DNA of 64,000 nucleotides from Gammaproteobacteria bacterium (GTDB lineage Bacteria > Pseudomonadota > Gammaproteobacteria > Xanthomonadales > SZUA-36), in the NCBI GenBank assembly GCA_021772915.1, contig JAJFLB010000045.1:62001-126000 (forward strand), written 5' to 3'. Position numbers and translations under genes: made by a program. A model generated the notes under the pieces. The model had not been told where the DNA came from. It searched no databases and saw only the letters and a program-made list of their open reading frames with translations. This document shows, piece after piece, positions 20,253-31,261 of this stretch. Position 1 is the stretch's first letter, and each line of letters begins with the position of its first letter.

Positions 20253-22642
20253 CAGGCAGCCTCCACACTAATGGCGCCATAACTATCACCGAGTGCGCTG
20301 ACTGCAGCGCCGGCAGTTTTCAACCAAACGGCCCCAGGTGGTAATTCCTCGTAGATACGAACCGGCAAGGTAATCTGTTCCCCACCCTGACTGACCTTGA
20401 CCGACTGGGCCGCAACAAAACCCAGGTCTCGCGCATCTGTGGGGCTCAGTCCTACAAAGTCATTTTGAGCCTGCGCGGTCTGCTGCAGAAATTCAGAGCG
20501 ACGACACTGGGCGTCAACGGAGTACATCGCCACTTCACCAACACGGCATAATCCGTTGCTGGCCGTTGGCGCAGCAAGATCGACACGCTCGTCCACCGCT
20601 TTCGGATCGACCTCAATTCTTGCGAGCATTTCGGTGCGTAAAGATGCAAGAGTCACCTGTGAGAAACCGTTAAGTTCCAGTTCGGCACCCAGCCGGCGCA
20701 GGATCTTCCAGCCGGCTTTCGCCTGCCCGGAGGCCTTTCCTGCCGGCTCGAGCGCGAAGGACTGGCCGTCCAGTGTATAAAACTGACCCTCTGATTCAGC
20801 CGCCGGGGCCAACGGCAATATGACATCAGCCTGGGCCTTCAAACCATCACCAACATAGGCGGACACGGCAACAACCTGTCCGGCACTCGCCAGTGCAGCG
20901 GTGGCCATTGACGGGTTGGCGATATCAAATTCAGGCTCAACATCCCACAACAGGTAACCCTGTAACGGTGTGGCCAACATGTCTCGGGCGTTGAGGCCAG
21001 TGTCTACTTCGCCAGCACCTGGACCCTTGGCCGGTAGTGCTCCAGCCATCGCGGCACCCGTCGCGTTTGCACCATGAGAGACCACGTTGATTTCACTTCC
21101 GGTTGCCGTGGCAATCCAGGCGGACAACTCACGTAACCAGGAGGCCTGCCCATGGGCCAGCGCGGTCTGTCCCAGCAACAGCATTCTGCGCCCTTCGCCA
21201 TTTAGTAACTCGGCCAGACTTGTGTGGATTTCGCTGGTTTTTGCCGTTTTGCAAACCGTTTGCAATCCTGCTGGAATCTCCTGACCCACCAAGGCCGCTA
21301 CAGCATTTGCAACCGCCGCCAATTCAGCCACCATCTTCTGCGGTGCGGTGATCAGTGAATTTTCCAGATCGAAATGGAAATTCCAATCCATCGGGTTCAA
21401 CGCAGCTACCCGCGCACCTTTGCGCCAGGCCTTGCGCACGCGCTGACCCAGCAGCGGTGCTTCATGGCGGATGTTACTGCCGATGAGAAAGATTACGTCT
21501 GCCTCATCAATCGCCGCCATGCTGGTACCGAAACCGACCGACCGCTGGCACGCTTTGTCATCGTCAAAATCCTGTTCCCTTAAGCGATGGTCTATATTCG
21601 GACAATCAAGTTCACGCGCCAGCTGCTGTGCCAGGTAGTATTCCTCCGTCGAAACACTGGCAGACATCAATACACCCAACTGATCACCGCCGTGAGCGGA
21701 AACCGTAGCCCGCAACGCTTCACCGGCAGTCCGTATACCGACTTCCCAGGAAACCTGCTGCCACTCACCATCGACCTTGATCATCGGTTCCAACGCTCTT
21801 TCCGCGGAATAGAGACCGAAATGGGAGTAGCGGTCACGATCAGATAGCCAGGTTTCATTGGTGGGTTCAAATTCTTTTGGAACCGCACGCATGATTTGCC
21901 CACTGCGGTTGTGGTACCAGAGCCTGGAACCCACGCCGTCATGGACGGCCAGCGATGGCCGGGCCATCAACTCCCAGGCCCGTGCGGAAAACCGAAACGG
22001 CTTATTGGTCAGTGCACCGACAGGACACAGATCAATCACATTACCGGACAGCTCCGAATCAATGCCCTGCTCCAGGCTGGCACCGATGGCCACCCGGTCC
22101 CCCCGGCCATACATGCCCAGTTCATTGGTACCGGCGATCTCGTCCATGAAGCGTACGCACCGGGTGCACTGAATACAACGTGTCAGATCGGTTTGTACCA
22201 GTGGGCCGATGTCGTGGTCTTTAGTGACACGTTTTTGTTCCGTAAAACGTGAAACAGAGCGGCCATAACCCATGGCCAGGTCCTGCAGTTCACACTCACC
22301 ACCCTGGTCACAAATCGGGCAATCCAGCGGATGGTTGATCAACAGGAATTCCATCACGCCATGCTGTGCATCCAGTGCCCGCCGCGACTGGGTATAGACC
22401 TTCATACCATCCATAACCGGGGTGGCGCAGGCCGGCATCGGCTTGGGCGCTTTTTCTACGTCTACCAGGCACATACGGCAATTGGCTGCGATACTCAGTT
22501 TGCTGTGGTAACAAAACCGCGGAATACTGATACCCGCCTTGTCCGTCGCCTCGATAATCATCGAGTTTTTGGGTACTTCCATGGCGATCCCATCGACTTC
22601 GATGTTGACGGTATCTGTTAGGTTGGCCGCCGGGGTACTCAT
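20252..22642 (-). CDS. nuoG: NADH-quinone oxidoreductase subunit G
   Basis: Large iron-sulfur subunit of the peripheral arm, 796 aa. The N-terminal ferredoxin part has [26 protein letters not shown] for [2Fe-2S] N1b, [18 protein letters not shown] for the His-ligated N5 cluster, and [20 protein letters not shown] for N4. The rest is a molybdopterin-oxidoreductase-like fold without an active centre. The extra N7 cysteines of some bacteria are not obvious. It overlaps nuoF by 4 bp. Confidence 0.97.
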   Translation of the reverse strand: MSTPAANLTDTVNIEVDGIAMEVPKNSMIIEATDKAGISIPRFCYHSKLSIAANCRMCLVDVEKAPKPMPACATPVMDGMKVYTQSRRALDAQHGVMEFLLINHPLDCPICDQGGECELQDLAMGYGRSVSRFTEQKRVTKDHDIGPLVQTDLTRCIQCTRCVRFMDEIAGTNELGMYGRGDRVAIGASLEQGIDSELSGNVIDLCPVGALTNKPFRFSARAWELMARPSLAVHDGVGSRLWYHNRSGQIMRAVPKEFEPTNETWLSDRDRYSHFGLYSAERALEPMIKVDGEWQQVSWEVGIRTAGEALRATVSAHGGDQLGVLMSASVSTEEYYLAQQLARELDCPNIDHRLREQDFDDDKACQRSVGFGTSMAAIDEADVIFLIGSNIRHEAPLLGQRVRKAWRKGARVAALNPMDWNFHFDLENSLITAPQKMVAELAAVANAVAALVGQEIPAGLQTVCKTAKTSEIHTSLAELLNGEGRRMLLLGQTALAHGQASWLRELSAWIATATGSEINVVSHGANATGAAMAGALPAKGPGAGEVDTGLNARDMLATPLQGYLLWDVEPEFDIANPSMATAALASAGQVVAVSAYVGDGLKAQADVILPLAPAAESEGQFYTLDGQSFALEPAGKASGQAKAGWKILRRLGAELELNGFSQVTLASLRTEMLARIEVDPKAVDERVDLAAPTASNGLCRVGEVAMYSVDAQCRRSEFLQQTAQAQNDFVGLSPTDARDLGFVAAQSVKVSQGGEQITLPVRIYEELPPGAVWLKTAGAAVSALGDSYGAISVEAA

Positions 22643-23934
22643 GCGACTTTCCCTTGCTGGTTTTTCGTCATCGACCGGCCGTTTTCAACAAAAAACTCAA
22701 ACTCATCCCAAAAATGACGCAGCATCCCCTGGACCGGCCAGGCGGCGGCTTCACCAAATGCACAAATCGTATGGCCTTCAATCTGCCCGGCAGCTGAACG
22801 CAGCAACTCCAGGTCCTCGCTGCAACCCTCTCCAGCGGTAATACGCTGCAGGACACGGTGCATCCACCCGGTACCCTCCCGGCAGGGTGTGCACTGACCG
22901 CAGGACTCCATGTGATAAAACCTTGAAATCCGCGTGCAGGCTTTGACCATGCAGGTGTACTCGTCCATGACGATAACCGCCCCGGAGCCAAGCCCGGAAC
23001 CTACTTTGGCCAGGGCGTCATAGTCCATGGTCATATCCATCATCACATCGGCCGGTACAACCGGCATCGAAGAACCACCCGGGATCACCCCTTTGAGCTG
23101 GTTGCCATTACGCACACCACCTGCCATTTCCAGCAGGTCCCGGAATGGTGTTCCCAGGGGTATTTCAAAATTGCCGGGATTATTAACATGGCCAGAGACT
23201 GAAAATACCTTGGGACCGCCGTTGTTGGGCATACCGATTTTCAGGAACCAGTCGCCGCCGTTGCGCATGATGTGCGGCACCGAGGCCAGTGTTTCCGTAT
23301 TGTTGATCGTACTGGGTTTGCCATAGAGGCCATAATTGGCCGGGAATGGGGGTTTGAACCGTGGCTGACCTTTCTTGCCCTCCAGTGACTCCATCAACGC
23401 GGTTTCTTCCCCGCAGATGTAGGCACCGGCACCCAGCACGGTATGAATATCCATGTCTACACCGCTGCCCAGTAAATTAGTACCCAGCAATCCGGCTTTG
23501 TAGGCCTCTTTCAATGCGGCCTCAAAACGTTCAAACGGCTCGTGGTGGAACTCTCCGCGTAAGTAGTTGTAGCCTACCGTGGCACCCATCGAGTAAGCGG
23601 CAATGGCCATGCCTTCGATCACCGCGTGCGGGTTGTAGCGCAAAATATCACGGTCGTGGCAGGTACCGGGTTCGGATTCATCAGAATTACACAACAAATA
23701 TTTCTGCCCCGGTGCAGAACGTGGCATGAAGCTCCACTTCAAACCGGTCGGGAATCCCGCACCACCACGCCCTCGCAATGCAGATGTTTTGACTGTATCG
23801 ATGATGTCCGCCGGGTCCGTTTTCTCGGTCAGTATCTTTCGCCAGGCCTTATAGCCGTCTATGGACACGTAGTTGTCCATAGTCCAGGGCTGATCAAAAT
23901 CCAGCGTTGCCAATACCAGTCTGTGCTCAGACAT
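22639..23934 (-). CDS. nuoF: NADH-quinone oxidoreductase subunit F
   Basis: NADH-oxidising flavoprotein subunit, 431 aa. [15 protein letters not shown] is the NADH/FMN Gly-rich loop, [19 protein letters not shown] binds FMN, and [12 protein letters not shown] with the later CAFG cysteine holds cluster N3. It is separated from nuoE by 53 bp, the only sizeable gap within this part of the operon besides those around nuoB. Confidence 0.98.
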   Translation of the reverse strand: MSEHRLVLATLDFDQPWTMDNYVSIDGYKAWRKILTEKTDPADIIDTVKTSALRGRGGAGFPTGLKWSFMPRSAPGQKYLLCNSDESEPGTCHDRDILRYNPHAVIEGMAIAAYSMGATVGYNYLRGEFHHEPFERFEAALKEAYKAGLLGTNLLGSGVDMDIHTVLGAGAYICGEETALMESLEGKKGQPRFKPPFPANYGLYGKPSTINNTETLASVPHIMRNGGDWFLKIGMPNNGGPKVFSVSGHVNNPGNFEIPLGTPFRDLLEMAGGVRNGNQLKGVIPGGSSMPVVPADVMMDMTMDYDALAKVGSGLGSGAVIVMDEYTCMVKACTRISRFYHMESCGQCTPCREGTGWMHRVLQRITAGEGCSEDLELLRSAAGQIEGHTICAFGEAAAWPVQGMLRHFWDEFEFFVENGRSMTKNQQGKVA

Positions 23935-23987
23935 GTACTGCTCCCACCCATTCGAACCTGATCAACTTGCGGCTGAATGTTTTCATA

Positions 23988-24503
23988 TCAATCGAGTCCA
24001 TCCAGTATCTCATCCACTTTTTGTGGATCAAGATTCTCGTGATAGTGACCATCCACGACCATCATGGGTGCTCCACAACAGGCTGCCAGGCACTCCTCCT
24101 CTACAACCAGTGTTATGCGCTCATCAGCGGTTGTCTGCCCCAGACCAACTCCCAGTTTTTTCTCTACATGCTCAACGAGATCTTCAGCGCCGTTAAGCCA
24201 GCACGAAATATTCGTGCAAATGTTGACCTTGTGCCTGCCAACCGGCTGACGGTCAATCATCGAGTAAAAACTGGCAACTTCATGCGCCCAGACCGGTGGC
24301 AAATCCAGGTAGTCAGCAACCGCCTCGATCAGATCTTTGCCGATCCAGCCACCATTCTGGTCCTGTGCCGCGAGCAGCGCCTGGATGAGCGCCGAACGCT
24401 TATTTTCCGGGGGAAACTTGGCCACCCACTCATCGATCCGGGCCTGGGTGTCCCCACCCAACAAATCTTTCCTAGCGGCAATGAAATCAGCTTTATGACC
24501 CAT
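23988..24503 (-). CDS. nuoE: NADH-quinone oxidoreductase subunit E
   Basis: Thioredoxin-fold subunit that holds the off-path [2Fe-2S] cluster N1a, 171 aa. The four ligands are visible in ICTNISCWLNG and EEECLAACCGAPMM. VASFYSMIDRQPVGRHKVNICTN is the usual approach to the first pair. It overlaps nuoD by one base and pairs with NuoF in the dehydrogenase module. Confidence 0.97.
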   Translation of the reverse strand: MGHKADFIAARKDLLGGDTQARIDEWVAKFPPENKRSALIQALLAAQDQNGGWIGKDLIEAVADYLDLPPVWAHEVASFYSMIDRQPVGRHKVNICTNISCWLNGAEDLVEHVEKKLGVGLGQTTADERITLVVEEECLAACCGAPMMVVDGHYHENLDPQKVDEILDGLD

Positions 24504-25756
24504 TAGCGGTCCACCTCACCAAATACAATGTCGAGAGTGCCCATGGCCGCCACCACATCGGCCAACATATGCCCCTGGACGACCTCTTCCATGGCAGCAA
24601 GGTGCGCAAAACCGGGTGCTCTCAGGTGGATTCGAAATGGCTTGTTGGCACCGTCCGAAACCAGGTAGCAACCAAACTCACCCTTGGGTGCTTCCACCGC
24701 CGCATAGGTTTCGCCCTCAGGCACACTGTAGCCTTCTGTGAACAGTTTGAAATGATGGATCAGGGCTTCCATGTCATCCTTCATTTCTTCACGGGTCGGC
24801 GGAATGACCTTGAAATTCTTGAGCATTACATGCCCCGGATTGGCACGCAGCCAATCAACGCATTGCAGGATGATGCGTGCCGACTGGCGCATTTCTTCCA
24901 CGCGGACCAGATAACGGTCATAACAATCACCGTTGACCCCCACCGGCACATCAAAATCCATCTCGTGGTACATGGCATACGGTTGTTTCTTGCGCAAATC
25001 CCACTCAATACCGGAGCCCCGCAACATCGCACCGGTAAAACCCAGTTGAAATGCCCGCTCGGGTGAAACCACACCAATACCGACCGTGCGTTGCTTCCAG
25101 ATCCGATTGTCTGTCAGCAAGGTCTCGTATTCGTCCACTTTGGAGGGGAAATCTTTGGCAAATGCCTCGATGAAATCGAGCAATGTGCCCTCACGCCATG
25201 CATTCTTGCGTTTAAGGTTTTTGCCCTTGGTCCAGGGGGTCTCCTTGTAAAGTGGCACAGTATCAGGCAGGTCACGATACACACCGCCGGGCCGGTAATA
25301 ATTTGCATGCATACGCGCACCCGATACGGCCTCATACATATCCATGGTCATTTCGCGTTCACGAAACGCATAAATGAACATCGTCATGGCACCCAGATCC
25401 AGCCCGCTCGAACCGATCCACAGCATGTGATTGCCGATGCGCGTAATTTCGTCAAACATGGTGCGTATATACTGCGCGCGTACCGGGGGCTCTATACCCA
25501 GCAACTGTTCAATGGCGCGCACATAGGCGTGCTCACTGCACATCATCGACACATAGTCCATTCGGTCAACGTAACTAATAGACTGGTTGAACGGTTTACT
25601 TTCAGCCAGTTTTTCTGTGCCCCGGTGCAACAGTCCAATATGTGGATCTGCACGCACGACCGTTTCACCATCCAGCTCCAGCACCAGCCTCAAAACACCA
25701 TGAGCCGCTGGATGCTGCGGTCCGAAATTCAACGTGTAGTTGCGAATTTCAGTCAT
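24503..25756 (-). CDS. nuoD: NADH-quinone oxidoreductase subunit D
   Basis: 49-kDa-type subunit lining the quinone site, 417 aa. The start at 25756 gives [23 protein letters not shown], the classic NuoD opening with the quinone-site His; the frame is open to 25873 but those codons lie in nuo[21 protein letters not shown] and [11 protein letters not shown] follow family order. nuoC and nuoD overlap by 8 bp but stay separate, unlike the fused nuoCD of E. coli. Confidence 0.98.
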   Translation of the reverse strand: MTEIRNYTLNFGPQHPAAHGVLRLVLELDGETVVRADPHIGLLHRGTEKLAESKPFNQSISYVDRMDYVSMMCSEHAYVRAIEQLLGIEPPVRAQYIRTMFDEITRIGNHMLWIGSSGLDLGAMTMFIYAFREREMTMDMYEAVSGARMHANYYRPGGVYRDLPDTVPLYKETPWTKGKNLKRKNAWREGTLLDFIEAFAKDFPSKVDEYETLLTDNRIWKQRTVGIGVVSPERAFQLGFTGAMLRGSGIEWDLRKKQPYAMYHEMDFDVPVGVNGDCYDRYLVRVEEMRQSARIILQCVDWLRANPGHVMLKNFKVIPPTREEMKDDMEALIHHFKLFTEGYSVPEGETYAAVEAPKGEFGCYLVSDGANKPFRIHLRAPGFAHLAAMEEVVQGHMLADVVAAMGTLDIVFGEVDR

Positions 25757-26522
25757 TTTGCGGGACTTCCGGAGCCAGTGAATCCGCCGCGTCGTCAGCA
25801 GCCTGATCAATGTCATCCGCCTGGTAGCGAGAATCCTTGCGTATGACCCGTGGAACCAAAACACGTGGTTCAATCTCTACCGGCACATAGACCACACGGC
25901 CTTTGTCTTCGTCATAGCGGACGGTCACATTACCCACGAGTGGGAAATCCTTGCGTAAGGGGTGACCGTTAAAACCATAATCCGTCAAAATTCGGCGCAG
26001 ATCCGGATGGCCTTCGAATACGATGCCGAACATGTCAAATGCCTCGCGCTCATACCAATTTGCCGAATTCCAGACTTCAACCAATGACGGCAATACGGGC
26101 AGACCTTCATCTGCTGCAAAGGTGGTCAGTCGCAAGCGTCGATTGTGGTTGGTGGAAAGCAGGTGTACAACCACACCGAAACGTTCTTCGATATCCACGC
26201 TCTTCGGGTCATCGGACCCGGGTCTGCTTTCCCAGTCGAATCGACCGGGACCCAGATCCTCTACACCACGACTAAAGCCCCCCTGGGTCGCATCTTCCGT
26301 TTCCCATTCGCACTGGCCATAACCGAGGTAATCCATGCCGCAAAGATCGATCAGTTGATTGAATGCAAATTGCTCATCGTCACGCAGCGTTTGGGCGACA
26401 TCCAGCCAGTCATCAACTGGCACCCGGAGTGTGACCTGGTTGTTCCCGGACGGCACTATGGTGCCCCGCGCACCGAAGCAACTGGCAAGTTGATCTGACA
26501 GCTTGTTGCGCACAGTGATCAC
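25749..26522 (-). CDS. nuoC: NADH-quinone oxidoreductase subunit C
   Basis: 30-kDa-type peripheral subunit, 257 aa. [45 protein letters not shown] is diagnostic. A variable, acidic insertion at residues about 75-105 ([20 protein letters not shown]) lengthens it compared with the minimal subunit. It is not fused to NuoD. Confidence 0.97.
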   Translation of the reverse strand: MITVRNKLSDQLASCFGARGTIVPSGNNQVTLRVPVDDWLDVAQTLRDDEQFAFNQLIDLCGMDYLGYGQCEWETEDATQGGFSRGVEDLGPGRFDWESRPGSDDPKSVDIEERFGVVVHLLSTNHNRRLRLTTFAADEGLPVLPSLVEVWNSANWYEREAFDMFGIVFEGHPDLRRILTDYGFNGHPLRKDFPLVGNVTVRYDEDKGRVVYVPVEIEPRVLVPRVIRKDSRYQADDIDQAADDAADSLAPEVPQND

Positions 26523-26591
26523 TGGTGCTCCTTCAACGTGATAATTACGGATGCAGTTGGCTTGTCAGTGTTCATGGCAAGGCGCACTCTC

Positions 26592-27134
26592 TCACCTGGC
26601 AATCGTGTTATTGCGGCGAATTTTTTTCTGTAGCTGCAAGATGGCGTAAATCAGCGCCTCCGCCGTTGGCGGACATCCCGGCACATAGACATCTACGGGC
26701 ACTACCCGGTCACAGCCACGTGTCACCGCATAGGAATAATGGTAGTAGCCACCACCGTTGGCGCATGAACCCATGGATATCACCCACTTGGGGCCGGCCA
26801 TCTGGTCATAGACTTTGCGCAAGGCGGGGGCCATCTTATTGACCAGTGTGCCAGCAACTATCATCACATCGGACTGGCGTGGGCTGGGCCGGAAAATAAC
26901 CCCGAAACGGTCCAGATCATAACGTGCCGCACCAGCCTGCATCATCTCAACCGCGCAACATGCCAGACCAAATGTAACCGGCCACATCGAACCGGTTTGG
27001 GCCCAGTTGATCAGGGCGTCCAGTGTGGTCGTCACCACCCCACGGGCCAGCAGGGGGTTTTCATCAGCGTTGGGTCTGAGAATATCATCTAGTGTGCCGA
27101 GTTCAGCAGACCTGTCCGGATACATTATTCCCAT
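26592..27134 (-). CDS. nuoB: NADH-quinone oxidoreductase subunit B
   Basis: Subunit that holds the terminal [4Fe-4S] cluster N2, 180 aa. The tandem cysteines in [47 protein letters not shown] supply the four ligands. The start overlaps the nuoA stop by 10 bp. The N-terminal 35 residues are the variable arm seen in many proteobacteria. Confidence 0.98.
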   Translation of the reverse strand: MGIMYPDRSAELGTLDDILRPNADENPLLARGVVTTTLDALINWAQTGSMWPVTFGLACCAVEMMQAGAARYDLDRFGVIFRPSPRQSDVMIVAGTLVNKMAPALRKVYDQMAGPKWVISMGSCANGGGYYHYSYAVTRGCDRVVPVDVYVPGCPPTAEALIYAILQLQKKIRRNNTIAR

Positions 27135-27481
27135 TCAAGCGCACCTCTTTTCCACAGCACAAAATAGCCAATGACCAGTTCAATGACGAAGACGAACATG
27201 GCAACGAGTCCAAACACACCCAGAGATTCAAGGGCGACGGCCCAGGGTAGAAAAAATGCGATTTCAAGATCAAAAATGATGAACAAAATTGCCACCAGGT
27301 AGTAGCGAACATCAAATTTCATGCGCGAATCTTCGAAGGCTTCGAAGCCGCATTCATAGGGCGACAGCTTTTCGGGGTCAGGCTTGTTGGGACCGAGCAA
27401 ACCACCGATGACAACCAACGCAACGCCCATGACTGTAGAGATACAGAGAAAAATCAGAATTGGCAGGTATTGTGCAAGCAT
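27125..27481 (-). CDS. nuoA: NADH-quinone oxidoreductase subunit A
   Basis: Three-helix membrane subunit, 118 aa, first gene of the complex I operon. [42 protein letters not shown] is highly conserved, with the loop Cys that changes exposure in active/deactive transitions of relatives. It begins 45 bp downstream of tRNA-Leu, so both may share a transcript with secG. Confidence 0.98.
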   Translation of the reverse strand: MLAQYLPILIFLCISTVMGVALVVIGGLLGPNKPDPEKLSPYECGFEAFEDSRMKFDVRYYLVAILFIIFDLEIAFFLPWAVALESLGVFGLVAMFVFVIELVIGYFVLWKRGALEWE

Positions 27482-27526
27482 ACTCCGGTCTCAATTCCAG
27501 GACGGTTATCCGTCGCCCTTTCAAAA

Positions 27527-27611
27527 TGGTGCCCAAGGCCGGACTCGAACCGGCACGACTTTCGCCACTACCCCCTCAAGATAGCGTGTCTACCAATTCC
27601 ACCACTTGGGC
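27527..27611 (-). tRNA. tRNA-Leu (GAG)
   Basis: An 85-nt type II tRNA with encoded CCA. Acceptor stem GCCCAAG/CTTGGGC; the anticodon stem CTATC/GGTAG encloses TTGAGGG, anticodon GAG. A long variable arm (TGGCGAAAGTCG) and GGTTCGAGTCC T-loop confirm leucine. It lies between secG and nuoA, a spot shared by many gammaproteobacteria. Confidence 0.96.
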
Positions 27612-27662
27612 ATATGTGTAGAGCTCTAAACCTATTGGTGCACTCACCGGCACTACACCGGA

Positions 27663-28151
27663 TCAATAACCGTCACCGGTCGCCGGCTCTTCTTCCGCGG
27701 TCGGATCTGCTACATCCTCCGCTTCAATTGTCGGTACATCACCCGCCACATTACTGGTCGTGGGTTGCTCTGCGTCCGTGGCCAGGGAAGGCAAATCCTC
27801 AGCCCCCTCAGTTTCTATCGGCGCCGGTATGTCAGAAAACAAATCGGGCCCACTCTGTTCAGCAGAATCTTCGATCGCAGGTGCTGTAGCGATCACACCC
27901 AGATCAGTTTCAGGATCAATACTGGCACGGGATGCAATCACCGCCATACTCAGGCTGACCAGGCAGAACAATGCTGCCAATACCCAGGTCGTGTGGGACA
28001 GGAAATTACCCGCACCCCGGGACCCGAAAACGGTACCGGATGCACCACTACCAAAAGCGGCGCCGGCGGTGGCGCCAGCACCCTTTTGAATCAAGATAAA
28101 AGCAATCATCGCAATGGCGATAAGTACGTGAAAAATGTTTAAAACCTGCAT
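27663..28151 (-). CDS. secG: Preprotein translocase subunit SecG
   Basis: Small SecYEG translocon subunit with two membrane helices. MQVLNIFHVLIAIAMIAFILIQKGAGATAGAAFGSGASGTVFGSRGAGNFLSHTTWVLAALFCLVSLSMAVI is the family core. The start at 28151 avoids the overlap with tpiA that a start at 28181 would need. At 162 aa it is longer than E. coli SecG (110 aa); the extra 70 residues are an acidic, low-complexity Glu/Thr/Ala tail of unknown role. Confidence 0.95.
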   Translation of the reverse strand: MQVLNIFHVLIAIAMIAFILIQKGAGATAGAAFGSGASGTVFGSRGAGNFLSHTTWVLAALFCLVSLSMAVIASRASIDPETDLGVIATAPAIEDSAEQSGPDLFSDIPAPIETEGAEDLPSLATDAEQPTTSNVAGDVPTIEAEDVADPTAEEEPATGDGY

Positions 28152-28177
28152 ATTTTTTCCGTTACTCTGAACACCCT

Positions 28178-28930
28178 TCAACCCGCGGCAGTGTAGATTG
28201 CCAGGAAGTCTTCAGCTGTCAGCGAAGCCCCTCCGACCAGTCCGCCGTCGATGTCACTTTGGGCAAACAATTCGGCGGCATTTGAACCATTCACACTACC
28301 GCCATAAAGAATTTGTATTTGACTGCCCATTATACCATTGAGAGATGATAATTTGTCACGTATAAATGCATGTACGTGCTGCGCTTGCTGGGGTGTCGCG
28401 GTCAGCCCGGTTCCTATTGCCCAGACCGGCTCATAGGCAATGGTGGCATGCTTGAAGGAGTCTATTCCAAAGCTGCTGATGACCGCATCGAGTTGACCTG
28501 CGACCACCGCTTCGGTCTGCTCACTTTCACGTTCTTCCCGTGTTTCTCCAACACACAACACCGGTTTCAAGCCGGCGTCGAGCGCTGCGCTGAAACGCAG
28601 TGCCACGTCCGCGTTACTTTCACCATAGATGGCCCGGCGTTCCGAATGGCCAACCAACACATAATGACAACCCATATCATTGAGCATACTACCGCTGGTT
28701 TCACCCGTGTGCGCACCCTGTGGATTTGGGTTCAGCGTCTGTCCGCCCCATTGAATGTGACTATCTGCAAGTATGGATTGAGCCAGCGACAGGTAGGGAA
28801 AGGACGGAAAAACAGCGAGGTCTGCGTTGCCGTCTGCTGAACTTCCAGCCAGCAAGCCCTCAAGCAGGGACCGCACCATGGTTTTGGAACCATGCATTTT
28901 CCAGTTGCCAGCAACCAGTACTCTTCTCAT
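28178..28930 (-). CDS. tpiA: Triosephosphate isomerase
   Basis: Interconverts dihydroxyacetone phosphate and glyceraldehyde 3-phosphate in glycolysis and gluconeogenesis. The 250-aa protein shows GNWKMHGS (catalytic Lys), VLVGHSERR (catalytic His), and IAYEPVWAIGTG (catalytic Glu) with the flexible loop. LYGGSVNGSNAAELF is the phosphate-binding end. It leads the tpiA-secG-tRNA-Leu-nuo string. Confidence 0.98.
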   Translation of the reverse strand: MRRVLVAGNWKMHGSKTMVRSLLEGLLAGSSADGNADLAVFPSFPYLSLAQSILADSHIQWGGQTLNPNPQGAHTGETSGSMLNDMGCHYVLVGHSERRAIYGESNADVALRFSAALDAGLKPVLCVGETREERESEQTEAVVAGQLDAVISSFGIDSFKHATIAYEPVWAIGTGLTATPQQAQHVHAFIRDKLSSLNGIMGSQIQILYGGSVNGSNAAELFAQSDIDGGLVGGASLTAEDFLAIYTAAG

Positions 28931-29093
28931 GACTGCACTCTACTCATCAGTGTGTCCTCCTGCGCGTCGGCGCGCAAGCATACCCATGCATTGCCCGGGT
29001 CGCAAGTTGAAAGGCACCAGGCCGTTACTGTAATGGTCCGACAACTAATTAACATGACCCAGATCAAGCATTACTCTTTCAGTTTGCATCAAG

Positions 29094-29657
29094 TCAGATC
29101 AGTGGTGCACTACCAATCAATCTGTGATGCATATAAAGGAACGCCAGGTAAGCAACAGCACCTATTATTACAAGGCCAAGATTTCTCGCCCAGGTTACCC
29201 TTTCCGGTTTAGCCCACTCACCATCGCGCCGGTTAAGCAACAATATCTCGATTACAGCCCATAAGGCCAGGCCACCGAAAAGCACGATAGATCTTGCTTC
29301 GCCATTGGCCAGCAGATGACCGACGCCCCAGCAGGCCACGCCCATTAACTGTGGATGACGAAACATTCTCCTGAAATTGTTTGGTGCATACGGTGCCAGG
29401 AACAGGATAAAGCCCAACAGCACCAGCAGGCGCGCTGCATACGAGCCCCAATCAGGCGGCGTAAAAATGACCACGGGGGCTACAGACTTCCAACCGGAGA
29501 CGATCAGGTAAAGGGCTATGATTACCAACAGGGCAAACAACCCCTTGTAAGGGTTTTCCCCCAGGCGGCTAACCAGGTTCTTTCTCAGCCCAACTGCCAT
29601 CGCGGGAATGAAATGCGTAATGCTCCAAAGTGCTAGACCCAGGATAAGTTTTATCAT
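29094..29657 (-). CDS. NnrU-family membrane protein
   Basis: Integral membrane protein of 187 aa with about five helices. FRHPQLMGVACWGVGHLLANGEARSIVLFGGLALWAV matches the NnrU family, distant relatives of isoprenylcysteine methyltransferases. NnrU was named from a denitrification locus, but many members lie elsewhere and the activity is unknown; no denitrification genes are seen here. The ATG at 29657 has AAGGAG eight bases upstream; the frame up to 29762 lacks such support. It is divergent from the dehydrogenase gene. Confidence 0.85.
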   Translation of the reverse strand: MIKLILGLALWSITHFIPAMAVGLRKNLVSRLGENPYKGLFALLVIIALYLIVSGWKSVAPVVIFTPPDWGSYAARLLVLLGFILFLAPYAPNNFRRMFRHPQLMGVACWGVGHLLANGEARSIVLFGGLALWAVIEILLLNRRDGEWAKPERVTWARNLGLVIIGAVAYLAFLYMHHRLIGSAPLI

Positions 29658-29780
29658 GCTCGTCTCCTTCTGATTTCTACCGGGAATGTCAACACCAGGC
29701 GTGTGGACCTCGCCTGTATGCCAATCCCACATCCAATTGTAGTAGCATGACATGCAGGTCACATGATCCAGGTCAAATTT

Positions 29781-30611
29781 ATGTCACAGCAAAGCGATGC
29801 AGTCACTGACAAGCAACCGTGGGCACTGGTAACGGGGGCGTCAGCCGGTATCGGCGCCGAGTACTGTCGGCAACTTGCTGCCGGGGGCTATCGACTGGTG
29901 CTGGTTGCACGCCGGGCGGACAAACTTCAGGCGCTGGCCTCCGAATTGAAATCCGTGCATGACACCCAATCGCTGATTATTAGCTTGGACTTGTCTGACG
30001 CAGATGCTTGCCGATCCATAGTGGCGCGACTGTCAACAGAAAATATTAGTGTGGAGTATCTGGTGAACAATGCAGGTTACGGTCTGCCGGGAAGTTTCCA
30101 CATTCCCGACTGGCAGGAACACGCTGACTTCATCCAGGTCATGATGACCACCGTGTGCGAGTTGACCTGGCGGTTATTGCCAGGAATGCAGGAGCGTGCC
30201 CGCGGTTTCGTGGTCAATGTTGCATCCGTTGCTGGATTGGCGCCACCGTCTCCCGGACACTCTTTATATGGTGCGAGTAAACAATTCCTAATCCGGTTCA
30301 GTGAAACCCTTGCACTGGAAAACCGCGATACCGGCGTCAAAATCTGTGCACTGTGTCCCGGCTTTACCTACAGTGAGTTCCACGATGTCAACAACACCCG
30401 TGACTTGGTCAATCAATTGCCTGGCTATCTCTGGTTAAATGCGGACCATGTTGTCAAAACGACGATCGAGGCGCTGGCATCCGGAAAAACCAAAGTCGTC
30501 ATCGTGCCGGGCATGCAATACAAACTCATGGTTTTTATCAGCCGTTACCTGCCATGGCTGGCGAATCTATTTACCCGGCGACTGGAAAAAAACTTCCGGG
30601 TAACTGACTGA
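29781..30611 (+). CDS. Short-chain dehydrogenase/reductase (SDR)
   Basis: NAD(P)-dependent oxidoreductase of 276 aa with a classical SDR fold. TGASAGIGAEYC is the cofactor-binding loop, NNAGYG the structural motif, and SLYGASKQF the catalytic YxxxK. The C-terminus (KLMVFISRYLPWLANLFTRRLEK) is hydrophobic then basic, as in membrane-associated DltE/SadH-like members. ATG 29781 has AGG upstream; an ATG at 29763 is also possible. Substrate unknown. Confidence 0.9.
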   Translation: MSQQSDAVTDKQPWALVTGASAGIGAEYCRQLAAGGYRLVLVARRADKLQALASELKSVHDTQSLIISLDLSDADACRSIVARLSTENISVEYLVNNAGYGLPGSFHIPDWQEHADFIQVMMTTVCELTWRLLPGMQERARGFVVNVASVAGLAPPSPGHSLYGASKQFLIRFSETLALENRDTGVKICALCPGFTYSEFHDVNNTRDLVNQLPGYLWLNADHVVKTTIEALASGKTKVVIVPGMQYKLMVFISRYLPWLANLFTRRLEKNFRVTD

Positions 30612-30706
30612 CCACAACGGGTCATGTCGAAACCTTTCGACCCGCTCGTTGAACAATCAGGACCAGCGTGGTCAGAGTACACACAAACACGTGAATTGCT
30701 GGTGAT

Positions 30707-31261
30707 ATGAAAAAAATCCTTGTTCTGACGTTTGGCGCGCTATTGGCTGTCTTTATGGCGGTGACCGGGCTGGCAAAAGACGGTACGCGTTTTGGTGACA
30801 TCAAGGCTGAGTTTGAGCTGCGCAATGCCGCAGGCCAGTTGTTCACTGAAAAGGACCTAAGTGGTCGCTATACGTTATTGGCCTTCGGTTTCACCCATTG
30901 CCTGCACATTTGTCCAATGATGGCTGCCAATATGGCAATGGCGCTAAAAGCCAGTAATAAGAACGCACTGGGTGTTTTTATCAGTGTGGATACAGAAAGG
31001 GATACCTCCGCGGTGACCCATGCCTATGCCTCCGCTTTTCATTCCTCAATGATGGGTTTGAGTGGTAGTCATGAGCAGATCAGCCAGGCGGCCAGTAATT
31101 TCAAGGTCAGTTATGTGGTCACGAAAAGCCAGAAAGCTTACACGGTCGAACACACTTCAGATATTTTTCTGATCGATCCAGATGGCAAAGTGGTAGACGT
31201 TTTTGCGCTAAACACCTCTCCCAGGACCATGGCGAGAGCCATTGACCCAAAGGTTAAATGA
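30707..31261 (+). CDS. SCO1/SenC-type copper protein
   Basis: Periplasmic thioredoxin-like protein of 184 aa. An N-terminal hydrophobic signal (residues 1-23) precedes the domain. The copper ligands are visible: FTHCLHICP gives Cys65 and Cys69, and VEHTSDIFLID gives His149. SCO proteins insert copper into the CuA site of cytochrome oxidase or act in redox sensing. No oxidase genes are in the window; the next gene overlaps or abuts it and codes for a secreted propeller, suggesting a two-gene unit. Confidence 0.9.
   Translation: MKKILVLTFGALLAVFMAVTGLAKDGTRFGDIKAEFELRNAAGQLFTEKDLSGRYTLLAFGFTHCLHICPMMAANMAMALKASNKNALGVFISVDTERDTSAVTHAYASAFHSSMMGLSGSHEQISQAASNFKVSYVVTKSQKAYTVEHTSDIFLIDPDGKVVDVFALNTSPRTMARAIDPKVK

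Noticed and set aside
30617-30650. GTCGAAA/TTTCGAC hairpin after the SDR gene as a terminator
   Set aside because: No T-run follows it on either strand.
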